64,000 nt of DNA, taken from the NCBI GenBank assembly GCA_002476495.1, contig DLKL01000014.1, positions 35,964 through 99,963 on the forward strand, given 5' to 3'. How positions within the stretch are numbered: the stretch's first letter is position 1; each line of letters starts with the position of its first letter. Shown here one piece after another: positions 53,338 through 63,784 of this stretch. The stretch comes from Lachnospiraceae bacterium UBA7589. GTDB taxonomy: Bacteria; Bacillota; Clostridia; Lachnospirales; Lachnospiraceae. The position numbers and the translations under genes are program-made. Below the pieces are notes generated by a model that was not told the origin of the DNA, did no database searches, and saw nothing but the letters and a program-made list of their open reading frames with translations.

Positions 53338-54561
53338 CTATCTGATAAGATGGCTTATGTCTATGTGATTGATCACACCGTTCTCATAGGTGCAGTCAAT
53401 CTCACCTTCGATGAGAGGGGTGATATATTTAATCATGTCCTCTGTAACGTCATTGCCGGATGGAGATATCCATTCAGAAGGTACAGACTTTGCTTTATTG
53501 GCAACAAGGGATACAGGTACTGTGCCTACAGAAAATTCATAAGGAGAAACTGATTTTCTGATGAGGGTTGTCATAAATCCACCATCCCTGTCTGCTGAAT
53601 AATCAACAGCAGATTTTCCAAGAGAAAAACCTTCGTCTAAATCTGTTTTTGATGCCATATGGCCGGCACAACGCTGAAGAACATTAATTTCCACGGAACG
53701 TACCTTAATGCCAAGCTTTTCCTTAATGAGGTGTTCGAGGCATTTTCCTGTTCCGCTAAGCTGTGCATGCCCGAATTTGTCAGCAGCCGCTGTTGTAGAT
53801 GAAATATAATTGCCATCCCTGTCACGAATACCCTCAGAAACTGCAACTATTACATTTCTTGTTGTTGCCATGAGTGCTTTTATATCATCAATAAACTTAT
53901 CCTTGTCAAAAGCAACCTCAGGCAGATAAATCAAATGAGGAGCATTGCTGAAATTATTCCTTGCAAGTGCTGAAGCAGCTGTGAGCCATCCGGCATCACG
54001 TCCCATAATCTCTATAATCAAAACACTGCTTACATCATAGATATAAGTATCATAAGCCATTTCTCTTACACTCGAGGCAATGTATTTGGCTGCAGAGCCA
54101 AATCCCGGAGTATGATCGGTTTCAGTCAGGTCATTGTCGATGGTTTTTGGTATACCTATTATTTTTATAGGACTTCCGATTGAAGCGGCATATGCTGACA
54201 GCTTGTCAACGGTGTCCATTGAATCGTTGCCTCCAATATAGAAAAAAGCTCCAATGTTCATAGAAGCAAATATGGAAAATATATCCTCATAAGCTTTTAT
54301 GTCCTTGCTCATGTCAGGAAGCTTGTATCTGCAGGATCCGAGGTACATGGCAGGAGTTTTTGTAAGGTCCCGGATGAAGCTGTCACTGCTGTTGGTGAGA
54401 TCCAGAAAGTTCTTACGGAATACACCTTGAATTCCGTGGAGTGCACCATAAATTTTGTCATAATGCCGGTTGTCTAAAACACCTTTGATAACTCCGGCCA
54501 GGGAAGAATTTATCGCGGCAGTCGGACCACCTGACTGGGCTACTATACAATTAGTTTTCAT
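53338..54561 (-). CDS. 6-phosphofructokinase, pyrophosphate-dependent type
   Basis: 407-residue glycolytic enzyme converting fructose-6-phosphate to fructose-1,6-bisphosphate. The fold blocks are clear: AQSGGPTAAINSSLAGV, YIGGNDSMDT, GIPKTIDNDL, and EIMGRDAGWLTAASALA. In ATP-dependent enzymes the first diagnostic site is GGDGS and the second PGTIDND. Here Asp stands at the Gly104 position (GGNDS) and Lys at the Gly124 position (PKTIDND), the changes linked to PPi use. It therefore should use PPi, giving a reversible, ATP-saving step suited to an anaerobe. AGAGGT precedes the start. Confidence 0.9.
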   Translation of the reverse strand: MKTNCIVAQSGGPTAAINSSLAGVIKGVLDNRHYDKIYGALHGIQGVFRKNFLDLTNSSDSFIRDLTKTPAMYLGSCRYKLPDMSKDIKAYEDIFSIFASMNIGAFFYIGGNDSMDTVDKLSAYAASIGSPIKIIGIPKTIDNDLTETDHTPGFGSAAKYIASSVREMAYDTYIYDVSSVLIIEIMGRDAGWLTAASALARNNFSNAPHLIYLPEVAFDKDKFIDDIKALMATTRNVIVAVSEGIRDRDGNYISSTTAAADKFGHAQLSGTGKCLEHLIKEKLGIKVRSVEINVLQRCAGHMASKTDLDEGFSLGKSAVDYSADRDGGFMTTLIRKSVSPYEFSVGTVPVSLVANKAKSVPSEWISPSGNDVTEDMIKYITPLIEGEIDCTYENGVINHIDISHLIR

Positions 54562-54740
54562 TTGAATTACCTCTTAATATTACTTATTGATAAATAAAAC
54601 GTATCTGGCATATTATGCCTGTCTAAGAAATAGAATATCATAATAATCGGTAATTAGCCATATCTATAAATTCATTTGTATAAATTGACGAAAAAATTAC
54701 TAATTATCTGATGAAAAATACAAGTTTCATAAATAATACC

Positions 54741-54769
54741 TTGAAAAAAGCATATACTTATTATATAAT
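54741..54769 (+). promoter_or_regulatory. Promoter of the 6S RNA
   Basis: TTGAAA (54741-54746) and TATAAT (54764-54769) are spaced by 17 bases, an excellent sigma-A type match. The predicted start is near 54776, about 20 bases before the RNA's closing stem. The rest of the 436-base gap (54562-54740) is AT-rich with nothing else I can name. Confidence 0.75.
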
Positions 54770-54796
54770 TCTAATATATTGTTAGAGTTACAAATT

Positions 54797-54976
54797 ATAT
54801 ATCTGGAATGTTCGATAACTCCTGTTTATTTTGAACCTACATTTACTTTAAACGGGATTCCTATATCGTAGTCGGATGTCAGGCCTCCGTTTGCAGTGGA
54901 AGGCAGAAAGCTACGTGCGGTTGCCCACCTAGCCTCGCTAGGAGTCAGAAGGCAGGAAACGGCATCCCGGATATAT
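54797..54976 (+). ncRNA. ssrS: 6S RNA (regulator of RNA polymerase)
   Basis: About 180 nt with the expected design. A closing stem ATATATCTGG (54797-54806) pairs with CCGGATATAT (54967-54976). A large internal bubble is flanked by the clostridial 6S segments GTTCGATAACTCCTGTTTA and TTTTGAACCTACATTT, and by AACGGGATTCC. The strand opposite holds GCGGTTGCCCACCTAGCC, the hairpin CCTAGC-CTC-GCTAGG (54928-54942) and GTCAGAAGGCAGG. Seven T's follow. 6S RNA mimics an open promoter and traps the housekeeping RNA polymerase in stationary phase. Recognition rests on remembered family sequence and the fold; covariance scoring was not possible here. Confidence 0.85.
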
Positions 54977-54997
54977 TTTTTTGGAGGATAATCAGTT

Positions 54998-57328
54998 ATG
55001 AAACGAAAAATTCTCATGATAATAGGTGCTCTTTGTGCACTGGGATTATTGTCACTGGTGATTGGAGAGATGTTTTCAGCGGGAGATACCGATAAAGAGG
55101 AAGAGGTTGCTACTTACGGTGACGGAGTTACGGAAAGTGCTGCCTTTTATACTTATGCCCAGGTGGAAAAAATGGTATCCTATCTGGCAAATACCCAGGA
55201 TGAGGAAAAGGCATTGAGCAGACTGATAGACCCAATGAACAAGAGTAACTATGTAACAGTTGAATATGTAAAAAAAGTTGCCGGGATCATAGGCGCATCC
55301 GGGGATACATATGGAACTCTTTTGAAGGGTAAGCGGGAGGACGACAGAGTTTCCGCCAGTATTTTCGATGAGATATATATGAATTTTGTATCAACAGGAC
55401 TAGTACAGGGACTTGAAGAACAGGGAATTTTTGTTTACAGTATTACTGAATATACTGATGATAACGGAAAAAGTGTCAGCAGGCTTTCAGATCTTGATGA
55501 AAGCTATCTGATGGATACGGAGATTTCACAGGAATATGAGGGTAAGATAATCAGTGTGTATCTGAAGAATGATATAATATTCAAGGTGAATGGGTTATCT
55601 GACGAAAATGTTGTATTCTCCCAGGCATGGATTATGAATTCAGATGACGATAAATGTACTTTTTTGTATGACGGACAGAAAAACACATATAATATATCAG
55701 AGGGAGCTACAGTGTCTGATGCAGTCGCTAATATTAAAAATGATATGGTAGCCGACATAACAATGGATAATTCGGGAATTGTTATGATAAAGGAATATAA
55801 GGATATAATAGAGGACAGAGTAACAGATGTTACCGATACTGTACTTTCCTTGGAAAAAGAGGGAAATGTCAGCTATATAGACGGAATGAGAATATTTTCC
55901 CTTAATGAGGATAATGTGCCACAGTGCCATGACAGCGCAATGGTTCTTAAGGGATACAGTAGTGTAAGTCTTGTTATGGAGGATGGTAAGGCTGTAGCCG
56001 CAATAACCGGAGGCAACCCTGTGTCAGAGCCAATAAGGGTAATATTGAGCAATAACAATTATTCATCGTATGATATACCTATGATTACCTTTTCCTGTGA
56101 CTCTTCATACAGACTTGAATATAGCGATGGCAGCACATCAACCAAAGAAGAAGGTAAAACTGTAACAATATCCTACAAGGACTATGAAAAGGGAGATAAG
56201 ATAACTGTTATACCGGATAAGGAGGATGCCTGTATAGAGATATTGTCCATGGAACGCTCCTATGGCAATCCCAGATATCAGGGAAAAATTGAAATCAGAG
56301 TGCTGGAGGATAGCCTTAATGTTATAAACGAGGTTCCTCTGGAAACATATCTGTATAGTGTGGTATCAAGTGAAATGCCTTCCGACTGTAACGAGGAAGC
56401 ATTAAAGGCAATGGCCATCTGTACAAGAGGATATGCCTATGTTAAGATGCATGATAAAAGCTTTGATGCATATCATGCCCATCTTGACGATTCAACACTT
56501 TGTCAGGTGTACAATAATGTTTATGCTACAGCAGAATCAGTTAAGGCTGTAAGAGATACCTATGGTATGGTTCCTGTATATGAGGATAAGGTCATAGTGC
56601 CTCTTTATTTTTCTACTTCTTGTGGAACAACCTGTACAAATGACGAAATATGGGGAGGTCAGGCATATCCGTATTATATGTCTTGCCTGGATACTATAGA
56701 AAAGCAAAATATAGATTTGTCAAGTGAGGAGGCCTTTGAGGATTTTATTGACAATGGTCCCGGGTATGAAACAATAGATCATGATATGCCTTATTATAGA
56801 TGGAGCATAGCATTTACCCGTGAGGAAATTAGTCAGGCGGTTAATTCAATGCTGGAGGAAAGGATTTCAATATCGTCAGATAATATAAAGGAAAAGAATC
56901 AGGACGGTGAATTAAAGACTACGGATATAACAGACATAGGAGAGATAAAATCTATAAAGGTTGTAGAGAGAAGTAAAAGTGGTGTGGTAAATACCATTGA
57001 AATTCAGGGTTCGCTTGCCACAGTACAGATTTCAGGACAGACTAATATAAGAAATATAATTACCCCTGTAAATCAGGATATAATAAGACAGGATAAAAGC
57101 AAGGTAACGGGATGGACTTCGTTACCGAGCCCATACTATTATGTAAAAGAGGAAAATGACGGTTTTGTTATATACGGTGGTGGCTTCGGACACGGAGTGG
57201 GAATGAGTCAGAGTGGCGCTGAAATACTGGCAGAACAGGGCTATAATTACAAGTTTATATTAAGACACTATTATTCGTATATAAAGTTTTCATCCATATA
57301 TTCGGTAGAAAGCGGGAAAGACGAGTAG
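54998..57328 (+). CDS. SpoIID/LytB-domain protein, probable peptidoglycan hydrolase
   Basis: 776-residue exported protein. An N-terminal signal or anchor (ILMIIGALCALGLLSLVIGEM) is followed by a large region of ~400 residues with no recognised domain. The SpoIID domain (residues about 435-765) begins with NVINEVPLETYLYSVVSSEMPSDC and includes EALKAMAICTRGYAYVK, STSCGTTCTNDEIWGG and the closing GHGVGMSQSGAEILAEQGYNYKFIL. The catalytic Glu is the one in SSEMP. SpoIID enzymes cut glycan strands stripped of peptides during spore engulfment; LytB-like relatives act elsewhere. GGAGG lies 9 bases before the ATG, and it sits directly after the 6S RNA terminator. Confidence 0.9.
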   Translation: MKRKILMIIGALCALGLLSLVIGEMFSAGDTDKEEEVATYGDGVTESAAFYTYAQVEKMVSYLANTQDEEKALSRLIDPMNKSNYVTVEYVKKVAGIIGASGDTYGTLLKGKREDDRVSASIFDEIYMNFVSTGLVQGLEEQGIFVYSITEYTDDNGKSVSRLSDLDESYLMDTEISQEYEGKIISVYLKNDIIFKVNGLSDENVVFSQAWIMNSDDDKCTFLYDGQKNTYNISEGATVSDAVANIKNDMVADITMDNSGIVMIKEYKDIIEDRVTDVTDTVLSLEKEGNVSYIDGMRIFSLNEDNVPQCHDSAMVLKGYSSVSLVMEDGKAVAAITGGNPVSEPIRVILSNNNYSSYDIPMITFSCDSSYRLEYSDGSTSTKEEGKTVTISYKDYEKGDKITVIPDKEDACIEILSMERSYGNPRYQGKIEIRVLEDSLNVINEVPLETYLYSVVSSEMPSDCNEEALKAMAICTRGYAYVKMHDKSFDAYHAHLDDSTLCQVYNNVYATAESVKAVRDTYGMVPVYEDKVIVPLYFSTSCGTTCTNDEIWGGQAYPYYMSCLDTIEKQNIDLSSEEAFEDFIDNGPGYETIDHDMPYYRWSIAFTREEISQAVNSMLEERISISSDNIKEKNQDGELKTTDITDIGEIKSIKVVERSKSGVVNTIEIQGSLATVQISGQTNIRNIITPVNQDIIRQDKSKVTGWTSLPSPYYYVKEENDGFVIYGGGFGHGVGMSQSGAEILAEQGYNYKFILRHYYSYIKFSSIYSVESGKDE

Positions 57329-57331
57329 CTT

Positions 57332-58216
57332 ATGAATAAAAAAATAAAACCGGTTTTATCAAAAATATATAATAAGGCGGAACCTTTTTTTGCAAAATCC
57401 AAGAAGGATAGTCTGTCAGCATATGCTGCACAGACTACTTTCTATATCATACTGTCTTTTTTCCCTTTTTTCTTTTTAGTTGTGCTGGCATCAAAAAATA
57501 TATCATTTTTGTGGAATAATATAATAAATTATCTTTTAAAAATAATACCTGATGGTATGGACAAATATGTTTTCTTTGTGGTAGATGATCTTTTATATTC
57601 AGGACAGAAAACCATTACTGTTGTAACGGTCGTGCTGGCTTTGTGGTCCTCGGCCAAGGGTGTGCAGGCACTTTCATACGGGCTTGACAAGATATATTGT
57701 GTGGAAAGGAAAAAGAATTATTTCATAACAAGGCTGTTCAGCATTCTGTATATTTTTGTGTTCTTACTTTTGGGCATGGCAGTTATGCTTCTTGATATCC
57801 TTGCAGACAGGATAATAAAGCTTATTTCCGAAAAAAGTCCGTATATTACAGAGGAAGCAATATTGTTTATGGGCTTCCGCTCTCTGTTTGCCTTTATGGC
57901 ACTTTTTGGATTTATATTGATAATATATTGTAACCTTCCGGCAAGAAGGGGAAAGGTAAGGGATGAAATATGGGGAGCGGCAGTGGCTGCCATACTGTGG
58001 ATGGTCATGACCAAGGTTCTTACGTATTATATAAAATATATATCCAATATGTCTTATATGTATGGTGGTTTTTCCTCAATAATTGTATTGATTATGTGGT
58101 TGTACATCGGTATACAGATTATGCTTTACGGAGCAGTATTCAATTATTACAGGGGAAAGCACAGAGATAATGGAGAGAGTGGGCAAACCGAGGTTGACAC
58201 TAAAAAATGTATATGA
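57332..58216 (+). CDS. YihY/BrkB-family membrane protein
   Basis: 294-residue protein with about six membrane segments of the YihY/virulence factor BrkB family (sometimes mislabelled ribonuclease BN). Typical features are the N-terminal DSLSAYAAQTTFYIILSFFPFF, the block LWSSAKGVQALSYGLDKIYCVE near residue 107, and the C-terminal GGFSSIIVLIMWLYIGIQIMLYGAVFNYY. It starts 3 bases after the SpoIID-domain gene, so the two are cotranscribed. The function of the family is poorly defined; transport is suspected. Confidence 0.9.
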   Translation: MNKKIKPVLSKIYNKAEPFFAKSKKDSLSAYAAQTTFYIILSFFPFFFLVVLASKNISFLWNNIINYLLKIIPDGMDKYVFFVVDDLLYSGQKTITVVTVVLALWSSAKGVQALSYGLDKIYCVERKKNYFITRLFSILYIFVFLLLGMAVMLLDILADRIIKLISEKSPYITEEAILFMGFRSLFAFMALFGFILIIYCNLPARRGKVRDEIWGAAVAAILWMVMTKVLTYYIKYISNMSYMYGGFSSIIVLIMWLYIGIQIMLYGAVFNYYRGKHRDNGESGQTEVDTKKCI

Positions 58217-58282
58217 GATAATTATAAACACTTGGGCACTCAGAAGAGCTTTGGGTGAAATTATATAATGGAGGATTATAGA

Positions 58283-59518
58283 ATGTACGATTTTAAAGAA
58301 GTAGAGAGCTTTGATCCGGAAATTGCAAAGGCTATGTCTGATGAGATTAATCGTCAGAATGATAATATTGAGCTGATTGCATCAGAGAACATTGTTTCAA
58401 AGGCAGTTATGGCTGCAATGGGCAGCCCATTAACCAATAAATACGCAGAGGGATATCCGGGTAAGAGATATTACGGAGGCTGCGAATATGTTGATGTTGT
58501 TGAAAATCTTGCCATTGAAAGGGCAAAGGAGCTTTTTGGATGTGAATATGTGAATGTACAGCCACATTCAGGAGCCCAGGCAAATATGGCTGTATTCTTT
58601 GCAATTATGGAGCCGGGTGATACATTTATGGGAATGAACCTTGCTCATGGAGGACATCTTACTCATGGCTCACCTGTCAATTTGTCAGGAAAATATTTTA
58701 ATGTTGTTCCTTATGGTGTAAATGATGATGGATTTATAGATTATGACCAGGTTGAAAAGCTGGCAAAGGAATGTAAACCAAAGCTTATTGTTGCCGGGGC
58801 ATCAGCATATGCAAGGGCTATAGATTTTAAGAGATTCAGACAGATTGCCGATGAGGTAGGTGCTGTACTTATGGTGGATATGGCTCATATTGCAGGTCTT
58901 GTAGCTGCCGGTGTTCATGAGAGCCCTATACCTTATGCCCATGTTACTACAACTACAACTCATAAGACTCTCAGAGGACCTCGTGGTGGTATGATATTAT
59001 CCAGCAATGAGGTTAATGACAAATACAATTTTAATAAGGCTGTATTCCCGGGAATTCAGGGCGGACCTCTTATGCATGTTATTGCAGCCAAAGCGGTATG
59101 TCTTAAGGAAGCACTTTCTGATGAATATAAAGCATACCAGGCACAGGTTGTGAAAAATGCAAAGACCTTATCCCAGGCTCTTATGGAAAGGGGCTTTAAA
59201 ATAGTTTCAGGAGGAACAGATAATCACCTTATGCTGGTTGATTTACAAAATCTTGAGCTTACAGGAAAAGAGGTTGAAAAGCTTCTTGATTCAGTTCATA
59301 TTACATGTAATAAGAATACAGTACCTAATGATCCTAAATCTCCATTTGTTACAAGTGGAGTAAGGCTGGGAACTCCTGCCATAACAACAAGAGGAGCTAA
59401 GGAAGAGGATATGATAACAATAGCTGATGCTATTGAAGCTGCTGTTATTAAAAAGGATAACGATAAAGCAATGGCTCTTGTAAAGAGTATTACAGATAAG
59501 TATCCTCTTTACAAATAA
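58283..59518 (+). CDS. glyA: Serine hydroxymethyltransferase
   Basis: 411-residue PLP enzyme that converts serine and tetrahydrofolate to glycine and 5,10-methylene-THF, the main source of one-carbon units. The start [18 protein letters not shown] follows GGAGG by 9 bases; the longest frame opens at an ATG five codons earlier that is part of that site. Family blocks include [59 protein letters not shown], and the PLP-lysine motif [14 protein letters not shown]. The length is normal. ftsH follows 22 bases downstream. Confidence 0.98.
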   Translation: MYDFKEVESFDPEIAKAMSDEINRQNDNIELIASENIVSKAVMAAMGSPLTNKYAEGYPGKRYYGGCEYVDVVENLAIERAKELFGCEYVNVQPHSGAQANMAVFFAIMEPGDTFMGMNLAHGGHLTHGSPVNLSGKYFNVVPYGVNDDGFIDYDQVEKLAKECKPKLIVAGASAYARAIDFKRFRQIADEVGAVLMVDMAHIAGLVAAGVHESPIPYAHVTTTTTHKTLRGPRGGMILSSNEVNDKYNFNKAVFPGIQGGPLMHVIAAKAVCLKEALSDEYKAYQAQVVKNAKTLSQALMERGFKIVSGGTDNHLMLVDLQNLELTGKEVEKLLDSVHITCNKNTVPNDPKSPFVTSGVRLGTPAITTRGAKEEDMITIADAIEAAVIKKDNDKAMALVKSITDKYPLYK

Positions 59519-59540
59519 ATCAGGTCATCTGTGGGAAAAT

Positions 59541-61481
59541 ATGGAGAACCCGATGGAAAATAATAATTCAGAAAACAAAGACAATAAAAAGAATAGTCAG
59601 AATAATGGCAATAAGAATAATGATAACAAAAAGAAGAGCTCAGGAACAATAATAATTCTTGTTTTATCAATTTTTCTTACCCTTATTTTCTGGCAGACAT
59701 TTAACAGGTTTAAGCAGTCCGGACAGGAGAAGGTAACCTACAGTGAATTCATTTCCATGCTTGAGGATGGAAAAGTAGGAAGTGCAGAGATATATAATGA
59801 CAAAATTATATTTAAACCGGTGTCCCAGGATGAAAATGCTGTGTATGACACCTCATACTATGTCATTCGTACAGATGATTATTCGGTTGTAGAGAGGCTT
59901 CATGATGCGGGAGTAGAATTTGAAGAAATTGACGAAGGAAAAAGTGCCATACTTAATACCATCATTTCTTACGGCATTATGATTGCCGCCTTTTACCTTC
60001 TCATGACTATGGTTATGAGAAGTGCAGGAAAAAACGGTGCCTTTGGTGCAGGAAAGTCAAATGCAAAAATGTATGTTGAAAAGGATACAGGTGTAACCTT
60101 TGAGGATGTTGCCGGTCAGGAAGAAGCCAAAGAATCCTTGAAGGAGATGGTTGATTTTCTCGATAAGCCCAACAGATATCTGGAGATTGGAGCGAAGCTT
60201 CCTAAGGGGGCTTTGCTTGTGGGCCCTCCGGGAACAGGAAAAACTCTTCTGGCCAAGGCGGTGGCGGGAGAGGCCAAGGTTCCGTTTTTTTCTTTATCAG
60301 GTTCAGAGTTTGTGGAGCTTTATGTGGGAGTAGGAGCCTCCAGAGTCAGAGACCTGTTTAAAAAAGCTAATACTATGGCACCGTGTATTATTTTTATTGA
60401 TGAGATTGATGCCATAGGAAGGAGCAGGGATACAAGACATACAGGCGGCGATTCAGAGAGAGAGCAGACCTTAAACCAGTTGCTTTCAGAAATGGATGGC
60501 TTTGACAGCTCAAAGGGAATTGTAGTGCTGGCGGCAACTAACAGGCCGGAGGTTCTGGATAAGGCATTGCTGAGACCGGGACGGTTTGACAGGAGAATAA
60601 TTGTTTCGAAGCCTGATTTAAAAGGAAGAATCGATACACTTAAGGTTCATTCCAGGAATGTTAAGATGGATGAAACAGTTGATTTTAAAGAGCTGGCACT
60701 GGCAACGTCAGGTGCTGTGGGAGCCGATTTGGCCAATATAATTAATGAAGCGGCTCTTATGGCTGTCAGAAAGGGCAGGGCATTGGTTTCCCAGAAGGAT
60801 TTGCTTGAATCTGTTGAGGTTGTATTTGCAGGCAAAGAAAAGAAGGAAAAGCTGTTAAGTAAAGAAGAAAAGCAGATAGTGGCATACCACGAGGTAGGAC
60901 ATGCGTTGGTATCTGCGTTACAAAAGCACACCCTTCCGATTCAGCGTATAACTATAGTTCCAAGAACCTCAGGAGCCCTGGGATATGTATGGCAGGTTCC
61001 GGAGGAGGAAAAGCAGTTAGAGAGTAAAAAAGAGCTGGAGGAGGAGATTGTTATATGTCTTGGCGGCCGCGCAGCGGAGGAGCTTATATTTAATTCTATT
61101 ACCACAGGAGCTTCCAATGATATAGAAAAGGCTACCAATATTGCCAGAACTATGATTACTGTATATGGTATGTCAGACAAATTTGGCATGGTACAGCTTG
61201 AGGGAATTACAGGAGAGTACCTTGACAGAAGAAGAGTGCTTAACTGCTCCGAACAGACAGAAACCCTTATTGACCGGGAGGTTAAGGAAATGATAAAAGC
61301 CTCCTATGAAAAAGCTTATATGCTGCTTAAAAATAATATTGAGACTCTGGAGAATATAGCGAAGGTTCTTATTGAGAAGGAAAATCTGAGTGGCAAAGAA
61401 TTCATGGAATTGTTCCGGCAATATCAGGGTACAGAGCTTAAAAATATTGATAAGCTTGTAGATATGGAGAAAGAAGAATAA
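59541..61481 (+). CDS. ftsH: ATP-dependent zinc metalloprotease FtsH
   Basis: 646-residue membrane protease that degrades misfolded and regulatory proteins. The N-terminus (about 35 residues) is rich in Asn, Lys and Ser. Two membrane segments flank an extracytoplasmic domain (about 36-54 and 137-158). The AAA domain has Walker A GPPGTGKT near 227-234, Walker [13 protein letters not shown], and the second region of homology with [18 protein letters not shown]. The zinc site is HEVGH near 450, and the third ligand lies in the [12 protein letters not shown] block. The length is normal. The start is ambiguous between MENPMEN and the Met four codons later. Confidence 0.97.
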   Translation: MENPMENNNSENKDNKKNSQNNGNKNNDNKKKSSGTIIILVLSIFLTLIFWQTFNRFKQSGQEKVTYSEFISMLEDGKVGSAEIYNDKIIFKPVSQDENAVYDTSYYVIRTDDYSVVERLHDAGVEFEEIDEGKSAILNTIISYGIMIAAFYLLMTMVMRSAGKNGAFGAGKSNAKMYVEKDTGVTFEDVAGQEEAKESLKEMVDFLDKPNRYLEIGAKLPKGALLVGPPGTGKTLLAKAVAGEAKVPFFSLSGSEFVELYVGVGASRVRDLFKKANTMAPCIIFIDEIDAIGRSRDTRHTGGDSEREQTLNQLLSEMDGFDSSKGIVVLAATNRPEVLDKALLRPGRFDRRIIVSKPDLKGRIDTLKVHSRNVKMDETVDFKELALATSGAVGADLANIINEAALMAVRKGRALVSQKDLLESVEVVFAGKEKKEKLLSKEEKQIVAYHEVGHALVSALQKHTLPIQRITIVPRTSGALGYVWQVPEEEKQLESKKELEEEIVICLGGRAAEELIFNSITTGASNDIEKATNIARTMITVYGMSDKFGMVQLEGITGEYLDRRRVLNCSEQTETLIDREVKEMIKASYEKAYMLLKNNIETLENIAKVLIEKENLSGKEFMELFRQYQGTELKNIDKLVDMEKEE

Positions 61482-61484
61482 AGA

Positions 61485-62072
61485 ATGGAATATAATTTTT
61501 ATGCAACTGTAGCCAGAATGAAATATATAGAGCGCTGGGCATTAATGAGAAATAATCAACCGGAAAATCTGAGTGAACATTGCCTTGAGGTTTCCATGAT
61601 TGCCCATGCACTGTGTGTTATAGGGAATAAAAGGTATAACAAGAGACTTATGGCTGAGAAAGCAGCCCTGCTTGGAATTTACCATGATGCATCAGAGATA
61701 ATTACAGGTGATATGCCAACACCTGTAAAATACTATAACAGAAGCATAAAGGATGCCTACAAATCCCTTGAGAATGAGGCTAACCAAAGCCTTATTAACC
61801 AGCTTCCACAGGATATACGGGAGGAGTATAAGAGTATTTTCTTTAAAACCGAGGAGCTTTCGTATGAGTGGAAAATGGTTAAGGCAGCAGACAAAATCTC
61901 CGCAATGATAAAATGCATTGAAGAAGAAAAGACGGGAAACCGTGAGTTTGTGAAGGCCAGGGAAACGATAGAAAATACAGTGAAAAAGCTTAGAGATGAA
62001 TATCCGGAGGTGGATGATTTTGTAAGAGAGTTTATACCTCCTTTTTCTAAGACACTTGATGAGCTTAATTAA
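61485..62072 (+). CDS. yfbR: 5'-deoxynucleotidase, YfbR-like HD-domain phosphatase
   Basis: 195-residue HD-domain protein. Metal-binding residues are visible as SEHCLEVSMIAHAL (first His), YHDASEIITGDMPTPVKY (the HD pair) and KAADKISAMIKC (final Asp). The overall pattern matches YfbR, which removes phosphate from deoxynucleoside monophosphates and helps balance dNTP pools. It begins 3 bases after ftsH. A strong bidirectional terminator follows. The activity of this particular protein is inferred from the family. Confidence 0.9.
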   Translation: MEYNFYATVARMKYIERWALMRNNQPENLSEHCLEVSMIAHALCVIGNKRYNKRLMAEKAALLGIYHDASEIITGDMPTPVKYYNRSIKDAYKSLENEANQSLINQLPQDIREEYKSIFFKTEELSYEWKMVKAADKISAMIKCIEEEKTGNREFVKARETIENTVKKLRDEYPEVDDFVREFIPPFSKTLDELN

Positions 62073-62076
62073 TACA

Positions 62077-62118
62077 GGAACGGTCCGGCTGATACTGATA
62101 TATCAACCGGACCGTTCC
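62077..62118. terminator. Bidirectional terminator between yfbR and gltX
   Basis: GGAACGGTCCGG (62077-62088) pairs perfectly with CCGGACCGTTCC (62107-62118), giving a 12-bp stem with an 18-base loop, followed by TTTG on the plus strand. It separates convergent genes. Confidence 0.85.
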
Positions 62119-62147
62119 TTTGTTAATAATATATATACTTTTCCTGC

Positions 62148-63599
62148 TTATGCTGACAGTTTATCTATTGCAGCTTTAATCCTTGATATAGTTTCTTCCT
62201 TGCCAAGTATTGACATGAGCTCTGTAGCTCCACCCGGTGTAGCCTGTTTTCCTGAAACTGCGGTACGCAGAGGCCACATTATAAAGCCTGTTTTATATTC
62301 CTTTTCCTTGCCAAAGCATTGAAGAGCTTCAAATAAAGAATCATTATCAAAGCTTTCCTGAGCCTCCAGAACAGGTAAAACCTCTCTGAGTAGTACAAGT
62401 GAATTTTCGGGGTTGGTTTTCATCTTCTTATGGGAATACATTTCAATGTCATATTCAGGTATCTCTTCAAAGAAGTCAATCTGTTCCCTGATATCGGTAA
62501 GAACTTCTATACGGGATTTAATCATTGAAGCAATCTTTTTAAGGTCTAAAGGCTTTGAAATGACATCCTTCATATAAGGGAGTGCCAGCAGATAAAATTT
62601 ATCCTCATCCATGGCCTTGATATATTCGCTGTTCATCCATCTGAGCTTAGTCATATCCAAAACAGCAGGAGATTTTGACATATGTGTATAGTCAAACACC
62701 TTAACCAGCTCCTCAAGAGAGAAAATTTCACGGTTGTCTTCAGGGCTCCAGCCCAGTAATGCAACAAAGTTGATTATGGCCTCAGTGAGAAACCCCTGAT
62801 CCAATAAATCCTCAAAGGAGGAGTGACCACTTCTTTTGCTGAGCTTGTGATGGGCCTCATCTGTAATAAGCGGACAGTGAATATAGGTAGGTATCTCCCA
62901 GCCAAATGCTTCATAGAGTCTGTTGTATTTTGGAGATGAGGACAGGTATTCATTACCTCTTACCACATGGGTAATATTCATAAGGTGGTCATCCACCACA
63001 TTTGCAAAGTTGTATGTTGGAAAGCCGTCTGACTTGATGAGTATCATATCGTCAAGCTCTTCGTTTGAAACTGTAATATCGCCATAAAGCTCATCCTTAA
63101 AGGTGGTTGTTCCCTCTAGCGGATTATTCTGTCTTATGACATATGGCTTTCCTGCGTCAAGATTAGCCTGGATTTCTTCTGGGGAAAGGTGTAAGCAATG
63201 CTTATCATAACGGGAAATGGTTTTACCCTCCATTTCAGTCACAAGGCTGTTAAGCCTTTCCTCGTCGCAGAAACAGTAGTAGGCCTCACCCTTGTCAATG
63301 AGCAGCTTTGCGTATTCAAGATATATTCCCTGAGCCTGGCGCTCACTTTGTATATATGGTCCCACACCGCCATCCTTGTCCGGTCCTTCATCATGAATAA
63401 GACCTGTTTTGGCAAGTGTTCTGTATATGATATCCACAGCACCCTCAACCTCACGAACCTGGTCGGTATCTTCTATTCTTAAAATAAAATCTCCCCCCTC
63501 ATGCTTAGCAATAAGATATGCATAGAGAGCGGTTCTGAGATTACCTACATGCATCCTGCCGGTAGGGCTTGGTGCAAACCTTGTTCTTACCTTAGCCAT
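62148..63599 (-). CDS. gltX: Glutamyl-tRNA synthetase
   Basis: 483-residue class Ib synthetase that charges tRNA-Glu (and, in bacteria without GlnRS, tRNA-Gln for later amidation). The start [20 protein letters not shown] follows AAGGAG; the open frame extends 69 codons upstream with low-complexity residues and no ribosome binding site, and I reject that part. The HIGH motif reads HVGN and the KMSKS loop [11 protein letters not shown]. Other family blocks are [26 protein letters not shown] and [12 protein letters not shown], with the anticodon-binding helical domain at the end. The length is normal. The transcript runs toward yfbR and meets the shared terminator. Confidence 0.97.
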   Translation of the reverse strand: MAKVRTRFAPSPTGRMHVGNLRTALYAYLIAKHEGGDFILRIEDTDQVREVEGAVDIIYRTLAKTGLIHDEGPDKDGGVGPYIQSERQAQGIYLEYAKLLIDKGEAYYCFCDEERLNSLVTEMEGKTISRYDKHCLHLSPEEIQANLDAGKPYVIRQNNPLEGTTTFKDELYGDITVSNEELDDMILIKSDGFPTYNFANVVDDHLMNITHVVRGNEYLSSSPKYNRLYEAFGWEIPTYIHCPLITDEAHHKLSKRSGHSSFEDLLDQGFLTEAIINFVALLGWSPEDNREIFSLEELVKVFDYTHMSKSPAVLDMTKLRWMNSEYIKAMDEDKFYLLALPYMKDVISKPLDLKKIASMIKSRIEVLTDIREQIDFFEEIPEYDIEMYSHKKMKTNPENSLVLLREVLPVLEAQESFDNDSLFEALQCFGKEKEYKTGFIMWPLRTAVSGKQATPGGATELMSILGKEETISRIKAAIDKLSA

Positions 63600-63784
63600 A
63601 ATATAAATCTCCTTATCATAATAACAATTATATAAATTTTTTCTGGAATTTCTCTTGAGATTATAACCCAATAAGAATGATTTTACAACACAATAGTTGA
63701 TTATTGAATGGAATTTTAGTATAATAATTCTTGGATTGTTTTTGATTATTTTGCAGATACTATAGAGGAAAGTCAGGTAAAAAT

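Noticed and set aside
54826..55017. 63-residue minus-strand frame over the 6S RNA
   Set aside because: Antisense to a structured RNA and lacking a ribosome binding site.
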